Shown piece after piece: positions 7,975 through 16,357 of a DNA stretch of 64,000 bases; the stretch's first letter is position 1; each line of letters starts with the position of its first letter. Origin of the DNA: Longispora albida DSM 44784 (lineage in GTDB: Bacteria > Actinomycetota > Actinomycetes > Mycobacteriales > Micromonosporaceae); the NCBI RefSeq assembly GCF_000379825.1, contig NZ_KB903825.1, forward strand, positions 542,584 through 606,583, read 5' to 3'. The position numbers were made by a program, and so were the translations under genes. The notes under the pieces were generated by a model. The model was not told the DNA's origin. It did not search any database and worked only from the letters and a program-made list of their open reading frames with translations.

Positions 7975-9503
7975 ACCGTCGTCATGTGCTGCTGGGCGGA
8001 CTGGCCCTCGGAGCCGGGGCCGTCACGGCCTGCTCCTCGCCACGGCCCGCGAGCGCGCCACCGCAGCCGAGGAAGGGCGGCAGGCTCCGGGCCGCGTTCC
8101 AGACCGCCGGGGCGAAGGAGTCCCTGGACCCGCACACCGCCGTGCTGTTCGTCGACGGAGCCCGCTCGAAGGCCCTGTACGACAAGCTCACGGACTTCGG
8201 GCCGGACATGGCCGTGGTGCCCCGGCTGGCCAGGGAGTTCACGCCGAACGCCGACGCGACGAAGTGGCGGTTCGTGCTGCGTGAGGCCACCTTCCACGAC
8301 GGGCGGCCGGTGACAGCCGAGGACGTGCTGGCCAGCTACGCGCGCATCCTCGACCCCAAGGCGGCCGGGCGGCGCGCCAAGGCTTTCCTCGAACCCATCG
8401 ACCTGGCGAACTCCAGGGCGATCGACCAGCGGACCGTCGAGTTCGCGCTGAAACGGCCGACGGCGGAGTTCCCGAACGCGACGGCCGCGTTCGGGGCGTG
8501 GATCGTGCCGAAGGGCGCGGAGGACTTCACGAAACCGGTGGGCTCCGGGCCGTTCCGGTTCGTGTCCTTCACGCCGGGGCAGCCGCTGGTCGCCGACCGG
8601 TACGACGGGTACTGGGACGGGCCGGCCTATCTCGACCGGATCGAGTTCGTCCCGGCCAACGAGGAGACGGCCAGGATGAACGCCCTGCTCAGCGGGCAGG
8701 CCGAGTACGCGCATGACCTCGCGGCGACCTCCGCGAGGACATACAGTGCAGATCAGAGGGTGCGGATCGTCCGCTCACCGGGCGGCGCGATGCACGCTCT
8801 CGCGATGAAGCTCGACCGGCCGCCGTTCAACCACCCGGACGTCCGGGCGGCGTTCCGGCTGATCGCGGATCGGCAGCAGCTCGTCACGGCGGCACTGTCC
8901 GGCATGGGTGAGGTCGGCAACGACCTGTTCGGGAAGGGGTACCAGCATTATGCGTCCGGTATCACGCAGCGCACCCAGGATCTCGGCAAGGCCCGCGCGC
9001 TCCTCAAACGGGCCGGAGCTGAGGGGCTCACGGTCAAGCTCGACACGGCGCCGGCCGGCGCCGGCCTGGTCGAGGCCGCAGCCGTCTTCGCCGAGCACGC
9101 CAAGAAGGCCGGGGTCACCGTTGAAGTTGCGGTCGGGAACAAGGACACGTTCTGGGCCGACACCCTGAACTCCGGCTCCATCGCGAGCTACCGTTCCGGT
9201 GCGATGCCGATCGAGACGCACATCGCGTCCCGGCTGCTCACCACCTCCCCGCAGAACGTGACCAAGTGGGGCTCCCCCGAGTTCGACACGCTGTACAGGA
9301 CGATGCAGTCCACTGTGGACCCGCAGAAGCGCGCCGCGCTCTACACCGGCATGCAGCAGCAGCTCCACGACCAGTGCGGGCTGCTGGTCTGGGGCTTCGG
9401 TGACTGGATCGTCGGCACGGCCGCGAAGGTCGGCGGCGTCGGCCAGGCCCCGCCGAACACGCTGGAGTGGGCCCGCTTCGACAAGGCGTACGTCTCCGCA
9501 TGA
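7968..9503 (+). CDS. Family-5 (peptide/nickel/opine-type) ABC substrate-binding lipoprotein
   Basis: The 511-residue protein opens with MLNRRHVLLGGLALGAGAVT followed by a lipobox Cys (TAC) near residue 22: a twin-arginine-like lipoprotein signal. The start ATG 7968 is preceded by GGAAGGA. The mature part is SBP_bac_5: RFVLREATFHDGRPVTAEDV, GSGPFRF, and AYVSA at the end. This family binds peptides, Ni/Co chelates and opine metallophores outside the membrane. In context it should re-import the metal-loaded product exported by the MFS protein. The gene overlaps the first permease gene by 4 bp. Confidence 0.9.
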   Translation: MLNRRHVLLGGLALGAGAVTACSSPRPASAPPQPRKGGRLRAAFQTAGAKESLDPHTAVLFVDGARSKALYDKLTDFGPDMAVVPRLAREFTPNADATKWRFVLREATFHDGRPVTAEDVLASYARILDPKAAGRRAKAFLEPIDLANSRAIDQRTVEFALKRPTAEFPNATAAFGAWIVPKGAEDFTKPVGSGPFRFVSFTPGQPLVADRYDGYWDGPAYLDRIEFVPANEETARMNALLSGQAEYAHDLAATSARTYSADQRVRIVRSPGGAMHALAMKLDRPPFNHPDVRAAFRLIADRQQLVTAALSGMGEVGNDLFGKGYQHYASGITQRTQDLGKARALLKRAGAEGLTVKLDTAPAGAGLVEAAAVFAEHAKKAGVTVEVAVGNKDTFWADTLNSGSIASYRSGAMPIETHIASRLLTTSPQNVTKWGSPEFDTLYRTMQSTVDPQKRAALYTGMQQQLHDQCGLLVWGFGDWIVGTAAKVGGVGQAPPNTLEWARFDKAYVSA

Positions 9504-10429
9504 GCCTCGGCTGGTACGCGGCCCGGCGGCTCGGGCTCGGCGTGGCGCAGGTCCTCGCGGTCGTCACCGTCATCTTCGCGCTCACCTGGGCCCTGCCGGG
9601 CGACGCCGCCGTGGTCATCGCCGGCGACGACCCGGACCCGGCCCGGATCGCCGGGATCCGCGCCGCGCTCGGCCTCGACCAGCCGGTCATGGACCGCTAC
9701 ACGTCCTGGCTGGGCGGGCTCGCCACCGGCGACCTCGGCCGGTCGCTGGTCACCGGGCAGCCGGTGACCGCCGTCCTGGGTGCGGCTTCCGAGCCCACCT
9801 TGCTGCTCGCGGGAGTCACCCTTCTTTTTCTTGTACCCGCGGCGGGGGCACTCGGCATCACCTGCGCGACGAGAGCCGGTGGCCGCTTCGACCGGTGGAC
9901 GACCACGGTGACAGTGGCACTGCACGCCATCCCGGAGTACGCGCTCGCCGTGCTGCTGATCGGCTTCTTCGCCCTGTACCTCGGGCTGCTGCCGGCCACC
10001 GCGCTCGGCGAGCTGACCCCGGCGGCGCTCGTCCTCCCCGTGACCGTCCTGGTGTCCCGGTCACTGTGCTCACTCGCCCGGCTGATCCGGGCCAGCCTGA
10101 TCGAGGCCCTGGCCTCGGACTACGTGGCGCACGCCCGGCGGCACGGCGTCCCGGCCGCCCGCGTGCTGTTCCGGCACGCCCTGCCGAACGCGCTGGCCCC
10201 GGCCGTGCAGCAGCTCGCCCGGACGGCGGACTGGCTGCTCGGCGGGATCATCGTGGTCGAGGCGGTGTTCGCGGTACCGGGACTGTCTGCGGCCGTCGTG
10301 TCGTCGGTGGCGAGCCGGGACGTGCCGGTGCTGCAAGGACTCGCGGTGCTGTTCGCGGTACTGACGGTCGTGCTGCACCTCGGGGCTGACGTGCTCGCGT
10401 ACCGGCTCGCACCCCGGGCGGTGTCGTGA
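9500..10429 (+). CDS. ABC transporter permease, DppB/NikB type
   Basis: The 309-residue protein has about six membrane helices. It starts MSLGWYAARRLGLGVAQV and shows the usual N-terminal loop DPARIAGIRAALGLDQPV plus the EAA coupling loop ARRHGVPAARVLFRHALPNAL (written here in part) that contacts the ATPase. Both ends overlap neighbours by 4 bp. It forms the channel with the next gene product. Confidence 0.92.
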   Translation: MSLGWYAARRLGLGVAQVLAVVTVIFALTWALPGDAAVVIAGDDPDPARIAGIRAALGLDQPVMDRYTSWLGGLATGDLGRSLVTGQPVTAVLGAASEPTLLLAGVTLLFLVPAAGALGITCATRAGGRFDRWTTTVTVALHAIPEYALAVLLIGFFALYLGLLPATALGELTPAALVLPVTVLVSRSLCSLARLIRASLIEALASDYVAHARRHGVPAARVLFRHALPNALAPAVQQLARTADWLLGGIIVVEAVFAVPGLSAAVVSSVASRDVPVLQGLAVLFAVLTVVLHLGADVLAYRLAPRAVS

Positions 10430-11202
10430 GCAGGCCCGTGCTGGCCGCCGCCGGCCTGCTCGCCGGGATTCCTGTGGTCCTCGCTACGCTCGGGCCACCG
10501 CTCAGTGCTCTGCCCGCCTCCGGCGGCCCGCCCTTCGCTCCGGATGGCTTTCTCGGCACCGACGTCCTCGGCCGCGACGTGCTGGGCGTCCTCCTCCACG
10601 GCGGCGCGTCGATGCTCGCCATCACCTTCACGGCCACCGCACTGTCCTATCTGGCCGGTGGGCTGATCGGGCTGCTCGCCGGGGCTGCCAGAAGCCGATG
10701 GCTGGACGAGCTGCTGATGCGGCCCCTCGACATCGTCCTCGCCATACCCGGCATCCTGATCCTCCTGCTCGCGGCCAGCCTCGCCGGTCACGGGCCGGTG
10801 ATCGTGACAGCTGTCGTGGTCGTCGTGAACGCCCCGGCCATCGCCCGCCTGGTCCGGGCCGCGACCCTCGACGCGGCGCGCAGGCCGGCCGCCGAGGCGA
10901 TGCGGTTGCAGGGCGAGAACTGGTGGGCGATCCACGCCGGATACGTCGGCCGGTGCCTGCGCCGGCCGCTGCTCGCCGACGCCGGAGCCCGCCTCACCAG
11001 CGCCGTGTACCTGACCGGAGCCGCGAACTTCCTCGGCGCCGGCCTCGCACCGGACAGCCCCGACTGGGCAGTGGCCATCGACCGGAACAAGGCCGGCCTG
11101 CTGCTCCAGCCGTGGGCGGTCCTCGCCCCCGCCGCGCTCGTCGTGGCCTTCACGATCGGCGTGAACCTGCTCGCCGACGAGCTCACCAGGGGGAAACCGT
11201 GA
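10426..11202 (+). CDS. ABC transporter permease, DppC/NikC type
   Basis: The 258-residue protein starts at GTG 10426 within the stop of the first permease. It shows the C-subunit hallmark FLGTDVLGRDVLGVLLHGG (about residues 43-60) and DIVLAIPGILILLL. The EAA loop (EAMRLQGENWWAIHAGYVG) lacks the usual LPN ending, so the contact to its ATPase domain may be unusual. At 258 residues it is shorter than many DppC proteins (about 280-300). It overlaps the ATPase gene by 4 bp. Confidence 0.9.
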   Translation: MSRPVLAAAGLLAGIPVVLATLGPPLSALPASGGPPFAPDGFLGTDVLGRDVLGVLLHGGASMLAITFTATALSYLAGGLIGLLAGAARSRWLDELLMRPLDIVLAIPGILILLLAASLAGHGPVIVTAVVVVVNAPAIARLVRAATLDAARRPAAEAMRLQGENWWAIHAGYVGRCLRRPLLADAGARLTSAVYLTGAANFLGAGLAPDSPDWAVAIDRNKAGLLLQPWAVLAPAALVVAFTIGVNLLADELTRGKP

Positions 11203-12491
11203 TCCGGGTGTCGGGCCTGACCGCCACAGCCGCCGGCCGGGCCATCGTGGCGGGCGTGTCCTTCACCGTCGCGGCCGGGGAGGTACTCGCGCTGGTCGGC
11301 GAGTCCGGCAGCGGCAAGACGACGATCGGCCTGGCCCTCCTGGGCGAGACCCGGCCCGGCGTGGTCCTCACCGGTACGGTCACAGTGGACGGACGCGCCG
11401 GGTACGTGCAGCAGCACCCGGCCGCCGCGCTCAACCCGGCCCGGCGAGCAGGCTCGGTGCTCCGCGACATCGGCCCGTACTCCGAGGCTCTGGCCACCGC
11501 CCAGCTCCCGGCGGACCGGGCGTTCCTGCGCCGGTACCCGCACCAGTACTCCGGCGGGCAGCAGCAGCGGCTCGTACTCGCCGGGGCGCTGGCGAGCGGC
11601 GCCCGTGTCCTCGTACTCGACGAGCCGACGACCGGGCTCGACCCCGCCAGCCGGGACGCGGTACTGCGCGAGTTGAAGGGGCTGGCCGGGCAGGGCTACG
11701 CGATCGTGCTGCTCAGCCACGACCTGGCCGCCGTACGGGCCGTCGCCGACCGGGTGCTGGTGCTGCGGGGCGGGGTGTGCGCGGAGCAGGGGCTGGTGGG
11801 TGAGGTGTTCGGGGCGCCTCGTTCCGGGTACACGAAAAAGCTCCTGGCCCCGCGACCCAGGCTGCACCGGCCGCACAGGCAGGGCGGGGCACTCACCATC
11901 CGGGGGCTGAGCGCCGCGCACGGCAGGCGCACCGTGCTCCGCGACGTGCACCTCACCGCCGGACCGGGCGAGTGCGTCGGCATCGCCGGCCCCTCGGGCA
12001 GCGGCAAGACCACCCTCGGCCGGTGCGTGGCCGGCCTGCACCAGCCCTCCGCCGGATCGATCACAGTGGACGGACGTGTGCAGTACGTCTTCCAGGACCC
12101 GTTCGGCTCGTTCGACCCGACCCGCACGGTCGCCCGCCAGGTCTCCCGGACCGCCGTCCGGCTACGCGGCCTGAGCCGGGCCGCAGCCCTCGCCGAAGCC
12201 AGCGACCTGCTCACCACGCTCGGCGTCCCCGACGGCTACCCCCGGCAGCTCTCCGGCGGCGAACTCCAGCGGGCGGCCATCGCCCGCGCCGTCCTCGCCG
12301 AACCAGCGGTCCTGGTCTGCGACGAGGTCACCTCGGCCCTCGACACCGTCACCACCGAGGCACTCCTCGAACTCCTCACCGGAATCCAGGCGACCCTGCT
12401 CTTCATCTCCCACGACACGGACCTGCTCACCCGGATCGCCGACCGCGTCGCCACCGTCGAGAACGGCACGCTGACCCTCAGCGGAGATTGA
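11199..12491 (+). CDS. Fused two-domain ABC ATPase (DppD-DppF in one chain)
   Basis: The 430-residue protein carries two complete nucleotide-binding domains. Domain 1 (about 1-205): Walker A GESGSGKTT (34-42), signature YSGGQQQRL, Walker B VLVLDEPTTGLD. Domain 2 (about 225-430): Walker A GPSGSGKTT, signature LSGGELQRA, Walker B VLVCDEVTSALD. The domains are shorter than usual and lack the long C-terminal oligopeptide-binding extension, so each is near the minimum. It starts at GTG 11199 overlapping the permease stop. It powers the importer. Its last 14 bp overlap the convergent lipoprotein gene. Confidence 0.92.
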   Translation: MIRVSGLTATAAGRAIVAGVSFTVAAGEVLALVGESGSGKTTIGLALLGETRPGVVLTGTVTVDGRAGYVQQHPAAALNPARRAGSVLRDIGPYSEALATAQLPADRAFLRRYPHQYSGGQQQRLVLAGALASGARVLVLDEPTTGLDPASRDAVLRELKGLAGQGYAIVLLSHDLAAVRAVADRVLVLRGGVCAEQGLVGEVFGAPRSGYTKKLLAPRPRLHRPHRQGGALTIRGLSAAHGRRTVLRDVHLTAGPGECVGIAGPSGSGKTTLGRCVAGLHQPSAGSITVDGRVQYVFQDPFGSFDPTRTVARQVSRTAVRLRGLSRAAALAEASDLLTTLGVPDGYPRQLSGGELQRAAIARAVLAEPAVLVCDEVTSALDTVTTEALLELLTGIQATLLFISHDTDLLTRIADRVATVENGTLTLSGD

Positions 12492-13149
12492 AGTTCCGCC
12501 GGGTGCCGAGCACGACGGCCTCGACGCCCTTCGCCGACTCCCCGGCTGTCGGCGGCCGTTCGTGGTTCGTCACTTCGATGACGAAATGCAAGATGCCGTT
12601 GCCGTGCCACAGGCTCGCCGTGTACACCAGCGTGTTGCCCGACAGCACCGGTTCCTCGATGAAACCTGTGTGGGGCGGGGCTGACTTGCTGAGCACGACC
12701 GGCTTGCGGCCGGCGGCCTTCGCTTCTCTGAACTCCTTCAGCACGGACTCCCGGGCACCGCCGACATCGGAGAACAACTCGGCAGCCGCAGTCAGCTTGA
12801 CGGCGGCCTTCTCATTGGCCGCGCCGAAGGCACAGACCTTCCCGTCGCCCTGGGCGCCACGGTCACCGGCCTTCGGGACGATCGGCTTGATGTCGATCCG
12901 CTTGCAGACCTGATCCGCTGCGGGGAAGCCGTCCCTCCGTGCGTCGAAAGCGTTAACGGCGAAATAGTCCTCATCGGACGGTGCGGCCTTCGCCGTCGCC
13001 GTGGGCTCGGCCGCGGCCGTGCCCGGCGTCACCGCCGGAGTACTGGCGGATCCCGGCGCGGCCTTGCCCGAGCCGCAGCCGGTCAGCCCGGCCGTCAGCA
13101 GCCCGGCCGCCACCAGTGCCGCGGTTCGCGCCATGTTCTTCCTGCTCAT
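12478..13149 (-). CDS. DUF3558-type lipoprotein
   Basis: The 223-residue protein starts MSRKNMARTAALVAAGLLTA with lipobox LTGC near residue 25, so it should be lipid-anchored outside the membrane. A Ser/Thr/Ala/Pro linker follows and a globular domain with a cysteine pair (VCKRID and KVCAFG, about 85 and 110), as in the DUF3558 family of Pseudonocardiales and mycobacteria. ATG at 13149 is preceded by GGGGGACGG; the frame is open further upstream without support. Function of the family is unknown. It is convergent with the ABC operon, overlapping by 14 bp. Confidence 0.8.
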   Translation of the reverse strand: MSRKNMARTAALVAAGLLTAGLTGCGSGKAAPGSASTPAVTPGTAAAEPTATAKAAPSDEDYFAVNAFDARRDGFPAADQVCKRIDIKPIVPKAGDRGAQGDGKVCAFGAANEKAAVKLTAAAELFSDVGGARESVLKEFREAKAAGRKPVVLSKSAPPHTGFIEEPVLSGNTLVYTASLWHGNGILHFVIEVTNHERPPTAGESAKGVEAVVLGTRRNFNLR

Positions 13150-13310
13150 ACCCGTCCCCCAACTGCCAGGCCCCTCCCGCCACCCGGCGGGCGAAGAGCC
13201 ACCGGAGGGTAAGGGACTGGTAAAGAGCCAGGCAAGGGACGGGTGAGCCGATCTTCCGATAGCTCGCATTGGCCGGAAATGTTCCGGCTAACGATCAGGG
13301 CACGCGACGA

Positions 13311-13946
13311 TCAGAACATGTGGCGGCAGGTGTCCAGGCCCTCGATCGTCACATCGTGGCCGGTGTGCAGCTCGGACCAGCGCTGGCGGGTCAGGCGCAT
13401 CCTGGCCATCTCCGCGACGGAGTCCTGGTGACGGTGGAGCTTCACGCCATTGTCCACATAGCCCAGTGCGCGCGACACGCCCAGCGAGGACGCGTTGTGC
13501 GTCCACGCCTCGGTCTCGGCCACCTCGGCACCCAGGCCGTCGAAGGCCAGCGACAGGACGGCTAGCCGCATCGCCTTGCCGATCCCCTTGCCCCGGAACG
13601 CCGTACCGAGCCAGGACGCCGTCTCGACCGTACGCAGCGCGCCGAAGTCCGCCGCTTCGAGGTCCTGGAAGCCGGCCAGCTCTCCGGACACCCAGACCGT
13701 GAACCCGGCACTCCAGGTACCCGGCTCCCAGCTGCCCATGCTCCGCCAGTAACCCTGGTGGATGGCGTGGGCGGCGCGGTGGCCCGGTACGCCGAAGTCG
13801 GGCAGGTGCGGGTTGGTCTCCACGTCGGCCGGGCAGAGCTCCGACAACGGGACCAGGTCGGCTTCGGTGTTCGCGCGGAGCGTGACGTCGCCGGTGCGGA
13901 GCACGAGGTTGTGGACGGGCCAGTAGGAGTGCGGCATGCCCCGCAT
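13311..13946 (-). CDS. GNAT-family N-acetyltransferase
   Basis: The 211-residue protein has the RimJ/RimL-type GNAT layout: N-terminal LRTGDVTLRANTEADLVPL, then the acetyl-CoA loop in WLGTAFRGKGIGKAMRLAVL (about residues 130-150, the RGxGIGxA motif), then EAWTHNASSLGVSRALGY and a C-terminal strand. It probably acetylates an amine on a protein N-terminus, antibiotic or metabolite; the substrate is unknown. ATG 13946 is preferred because GGGGGAG lies 7 bases upstream; ATG 13937 is the alternative. It follows the TPR gene by 32 bp on the same strand. Confidence 0.85.
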   Translation of the reverse strand: MRGMPHSYWPVHNLVLRTGDVTLRANTEADLVPLSELCPADVETNPHLPDFGVPGHRAAHAIHQGYWRSMGSWEPGTWSAGFTVWVSGELAGFQDLEAADFGALRTVETASWLGTAFRGKGIGKAMRLAVLSLAFDGLGAEVAETEAWTHNASSLGVSRALGYVDNGVKLHRHQDSVAEMARMRLTRQRWSELHTGHDVTIEGLDTCRHMF

Positions 13947-13978
13947 ACTCGCACTCCCCCGCCCGGCCCGCCGCTCTT

Positions 13979-15268
13979 TTACCGGCCGGCCGTGGTCCGC
14001 CGGATCAGTTCCTCCCACTGGGCGACGAGCCGGGCGGCTCCGGGGTCGGCGAGCGCGAGCGGCCCGAGGTTGCGCATGACGCCGGCCAGCCAGCCGACCA
14101 GGTCCAGCGCCATCCGCTTGTCGCCGGCCTCTGCGAAGGACCGGGTCGCGTCCGCGAGCAGGCCCGCCCAGACCTGGCCGGTCTCCCAGAAGGCGTACCG
14201 CAGCTCCGGCGCGTTCGACCTGGACGCGAAGGCGAACAGGTAGTGGGCTTCGAGGGCCAGCCGCTGGCCGTGCTGCGGGTCGGTCCTCAGCAGCCGGGTG
14301 GCGTATCCGGCGAGCCGCCGGCCAGCCTCCGCCGCCAGGCTCGGGTCGCCGCCGACCCGGCCGGAGATGATCGGCATCGTCTCCCCGCTGGTCACGAGCG
14401 AGCCGAGTTCCCCGGCGGCCCCGGCTGCGGCCAGGCTCTCCGCGAGAGCCGGACGGCCGGGTTCGCGGAGCCGGGACAGCGCCTCGGCCGCCTGGCGGGC
14501 GTTCAGCTCGCGGGCCCGGCTGGCCTGCGCCGCGCCGCCGCCGCGCTGCCCGAGCCGGGCGCAGGCGCGCGCCAGGTCAGCCGTGTACGCCGAGCCGTCC
14601 AGCAGGGCGACGATGCTCTCGTCGGCGCCGGCCGCCCGGTCCGGCTCGCGCACGGTCAGCGCCTCCGCGACGACCTCCAGCGCCATCACCAGGTAGTTGA
14701 GGTTCTCCTGGGTGATGTCGAAGGTCGCGCCCTGCCCGTACCCGGTGTACATCCCGATCGCCTCGTCGGCGGCGGCGACCGCGAGATCGGGATCACCGCA
14801 CGCGTGCAGCACCCTGGCGTTCATGACCAGGACGCGGGCCAGGTCGGCGTAGTACGGGCTGTCGTCCTCGTACGCCTCCAGCCGCAGGTACCTGTGGACG
14901 GCCTCGTCCGCCGTGACGACAGCCGACGCGCCCCGGCCGCCGGCGGCGAGGGCCGTGGCACGGCGGCACTGCACGTCGGCGATCAGGTGCTCGGTGCCGG
15001 GAAGCGGGGCGTAGCACTCCTCCGCTTCCTCCAGCACCGTGACGGCCTCTTCCGGCCTGCCTGCCTGGGTGAGGGCGCCGCCCAGGTTGTACAGCAGCGA
15101 GCCGGTCGCCCGCAGCCTGCCCGGGTCGCCCGGGTCCATCGCGAGCAGTTCGTCACCCAGCGCCCTGGCCTCCAGCAGGAGCGGGAGCGCCCGATCCGGC
15201 GGGAGGCCCCGGGCCTGTGCCGCCAGCTTGCTGACCCGGTTGATCTTCCGTCCCTCTGCCCCGAACAT
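13979..15268 (-). CDS. Tetratricopeptide-repeat-like helical protein of unknown function
   Basis: The 429-residue, alanine/leucine-rich protein is almost entirely helical, with TPR-like units in the N-terminal half (LLYNLGGALTQAGRPEEAV, CRRATALAAGGRGAS, LVMNARVLHACGDPDLAVAA). The C-terminal half is also helical with no recognised domain. There is no signal peptide or DNA-binding motif. It is probably a protein-interaction scaffold. A 9-bp inverted repeat lies 16 bp upstream of the start and may bind a regulator. The acetyltransferase gene follows on the same strand. Confidence 0.7.
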   Translation of the reverse strand: MFGAEGRKINRVSKLAAQARGLPPDRALPLLLEARALGDELLAMDPGDPGRLRATGSLLYNLGGALTQAGRPEEAVTVLEEAEECYAPLPGTEHLIADVQCRRATALAAGGRGASAVVTADEAVHRYLRLEAYEDDSPYYADLARVLVMNARVLHACGDPDLAVAAADEAIGMYTGYGQGATFDITQENLNYLVMALEVVAEALTVREPDRAAGADESIVALLDGSAYTADLARACARLGQRGGGAAQASRARELNARQAAEALSRLREPGRPALAESLAAAGAAGELGSLVTSGETMPIISGRVGGDPSLAAEAGRRLAGYATRLLRTDPQHGQRLALEAHYLFAFASRSNAPELRYAFWETGQVWAGLLADATRSFAEAGDKRMALDLVGWLAGVMRNLGPLALADPGAARLVAQWEELIRRTTAGR

Positions 15269-15283
15269 CCGGCAGCCCCCTCC

Positions 15284-15314
15284 GCCACAATGGATAGACG
15301 CCCATCATTGTGGC
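15284..15314 (-). promoter_or_regulatory. Perfect 9-bp inverted repeat upstream of the TPR gene (operator candidate)
   Basis: GCCACAATG (15284-15292) and CATTGTGGC (15306-15314) are perfect reverse complements separated by 13 bases. The centre-to-centre distance of 22 bp is two helical turns, as for a dimeric repressor. It sits between the upstream gene's stop (15338) and the TPR start codon (15268). Confidence 0.5.
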
Positions 15315-15337
15315 AAACGAGGCTGTCCCGGCAAGCC

Positions 15338-16270
15338 CTACAGGGCCAGCAGCCGGGCCTCTTCCTCCGGGGTCAGGCCGGGCTTGGCCGGGCCGCCCCG
15401 GCCGAGGTCCCAGGCGAGATGGTCGCGGATCGTGTCCGCCAGCGGGCGGAGCTTCAGGCCGTCGGCCAGGGCCTTCGCGTTCGGTACCAGGTTGGCGGCC
15501 TCCGCGTCCGGCGACCCGATCCACAGCGGGACCCCGAACCAGCGGTCGACACCCGCAGCGTGCAGTTTGGCCGACGGCACCCAGGTCACGTCGCCGGGCT
15601 CCGCCCCGCACAGTGCGAGGAAGCCGCCCATCGGCACCGGATCACCGGCCAGGTTGAAGACGCCGGCCGCACCGGTACCCGCGATCCACTCCCCCAGGTC
15701 CCGCACGTCGATGAACTGCTGCCAGCCGTCGGGCGTGCCCGGGGCCATCACGGGACGCGGGCCGGTCGCGATCCGGCGCGGGAAGTAGCCGAACCGGTCG
15801 GTCGGGTCGTGCGGGCCGACGATCAGGCCGGGCCGCACGATCAGCGCCCGGTCGCCGTAGGCCGCCTGCACCTCCCGCTCACACAGCACCTTCTTCGAGC
15901 CGTAGTCCTTGGCCAGGTCGAGGCCCTCCCGGTACTCCAGCACCGGGGCTTCCTCGTGGTTGGGGGTCTTGTGGCTGGCGTACACCGAGATGGTGGACAC
16001 GAAGACGTACCGGCCGGTGTCGAGCACGGTGGACCTCGCGACGACCTCCGGCTCGTAGCCGGCCACGTCGATCACGACGTCCCAGCTGCGGGCGGTGAGG
16101 GCAGACAGGTCGCCGTGCCGGTCGCCGATGATGGTCTCGGCCTCCGGGTACAGGCCGGGGTTGGTCTGGCCGCGGTTGAACAGGGTCACCTGGTCGCCAC
16201 GGCCGAGGGCGGCTTCGGTGATGGCCCGGCCGAGGAACTTCGTCCCGCCGAGGATGAGCACGTTACGCAT
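15338..16270 (-). CDS. NAD-dependent epimerase/reductase (extended SDR)
   Basis: The 310-residue protein begins MRNVLILGGTKFLGRAITEA with the nucleotide-binding GGTxFLG motif. Then come DVVIDVAGYEPEVV, VFVSTISVYA and YGSKKVLCE, where Tyr and Lys of the YxxxK catalytic pair are visible (about residues 124-128). The GGTKFLG subtype is common in isoflavone-reductase-like and epimerase-like proteins of actinomycetes; the substrate is unknown. It lies between two genes of the same strand but a terminator (16291-16318) separates it from the collagenase gene. Confidence 0.83.
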   Translation of the reverse strand: MRNVLILGGTKFLGRAITEAALGRGDQVTLFNRGQTNPGLYPEAETIIGDRHGDLSALTARSWDVVIDVAGYEPEVVARSTVLDTGRYVFVSTISVYASHKTPNHEEAPVLEYREGLDLAKDYGSKKVLCEREVQAAYGDRALIVRPGLIVGPHDPTDRFGYFPRRIATGPRPVMAPGTPDGWQQFIDVRDLGEWIAGTGAAGVFNLAGDPVPMGGFLALCGAEPGDVTWVPSAKLHAAGVDRWFGVPLWIGSPDAEAANLVPNAKALADGLKLRPLADTIRDHLAWDLGRGGPAKPGLTPEEEARLLAL

Positions 16271-16290
16271 GATCCATCAATAACTGCTGA

Positions 16291-16318
16291 ACGGCCCGGG
16301 GTGCGAGCCCCGGGCCGT
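16291..16318 (-). terminator. Hairpin terminator of the collagenase gene
   Basis: Perfect 11-bp arms ACGGCCCGGGG (16291-16301) and CCCCGGGCCGT (16308-16318) with a 6-base loop, 40 bp beyond the collagenase stop on the minus strand. Confidence 0.8.
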
Positions 16319-16357
16319 CTCGATTCACTTAAGGATTCCTGTGCACTGCGAGGATTC

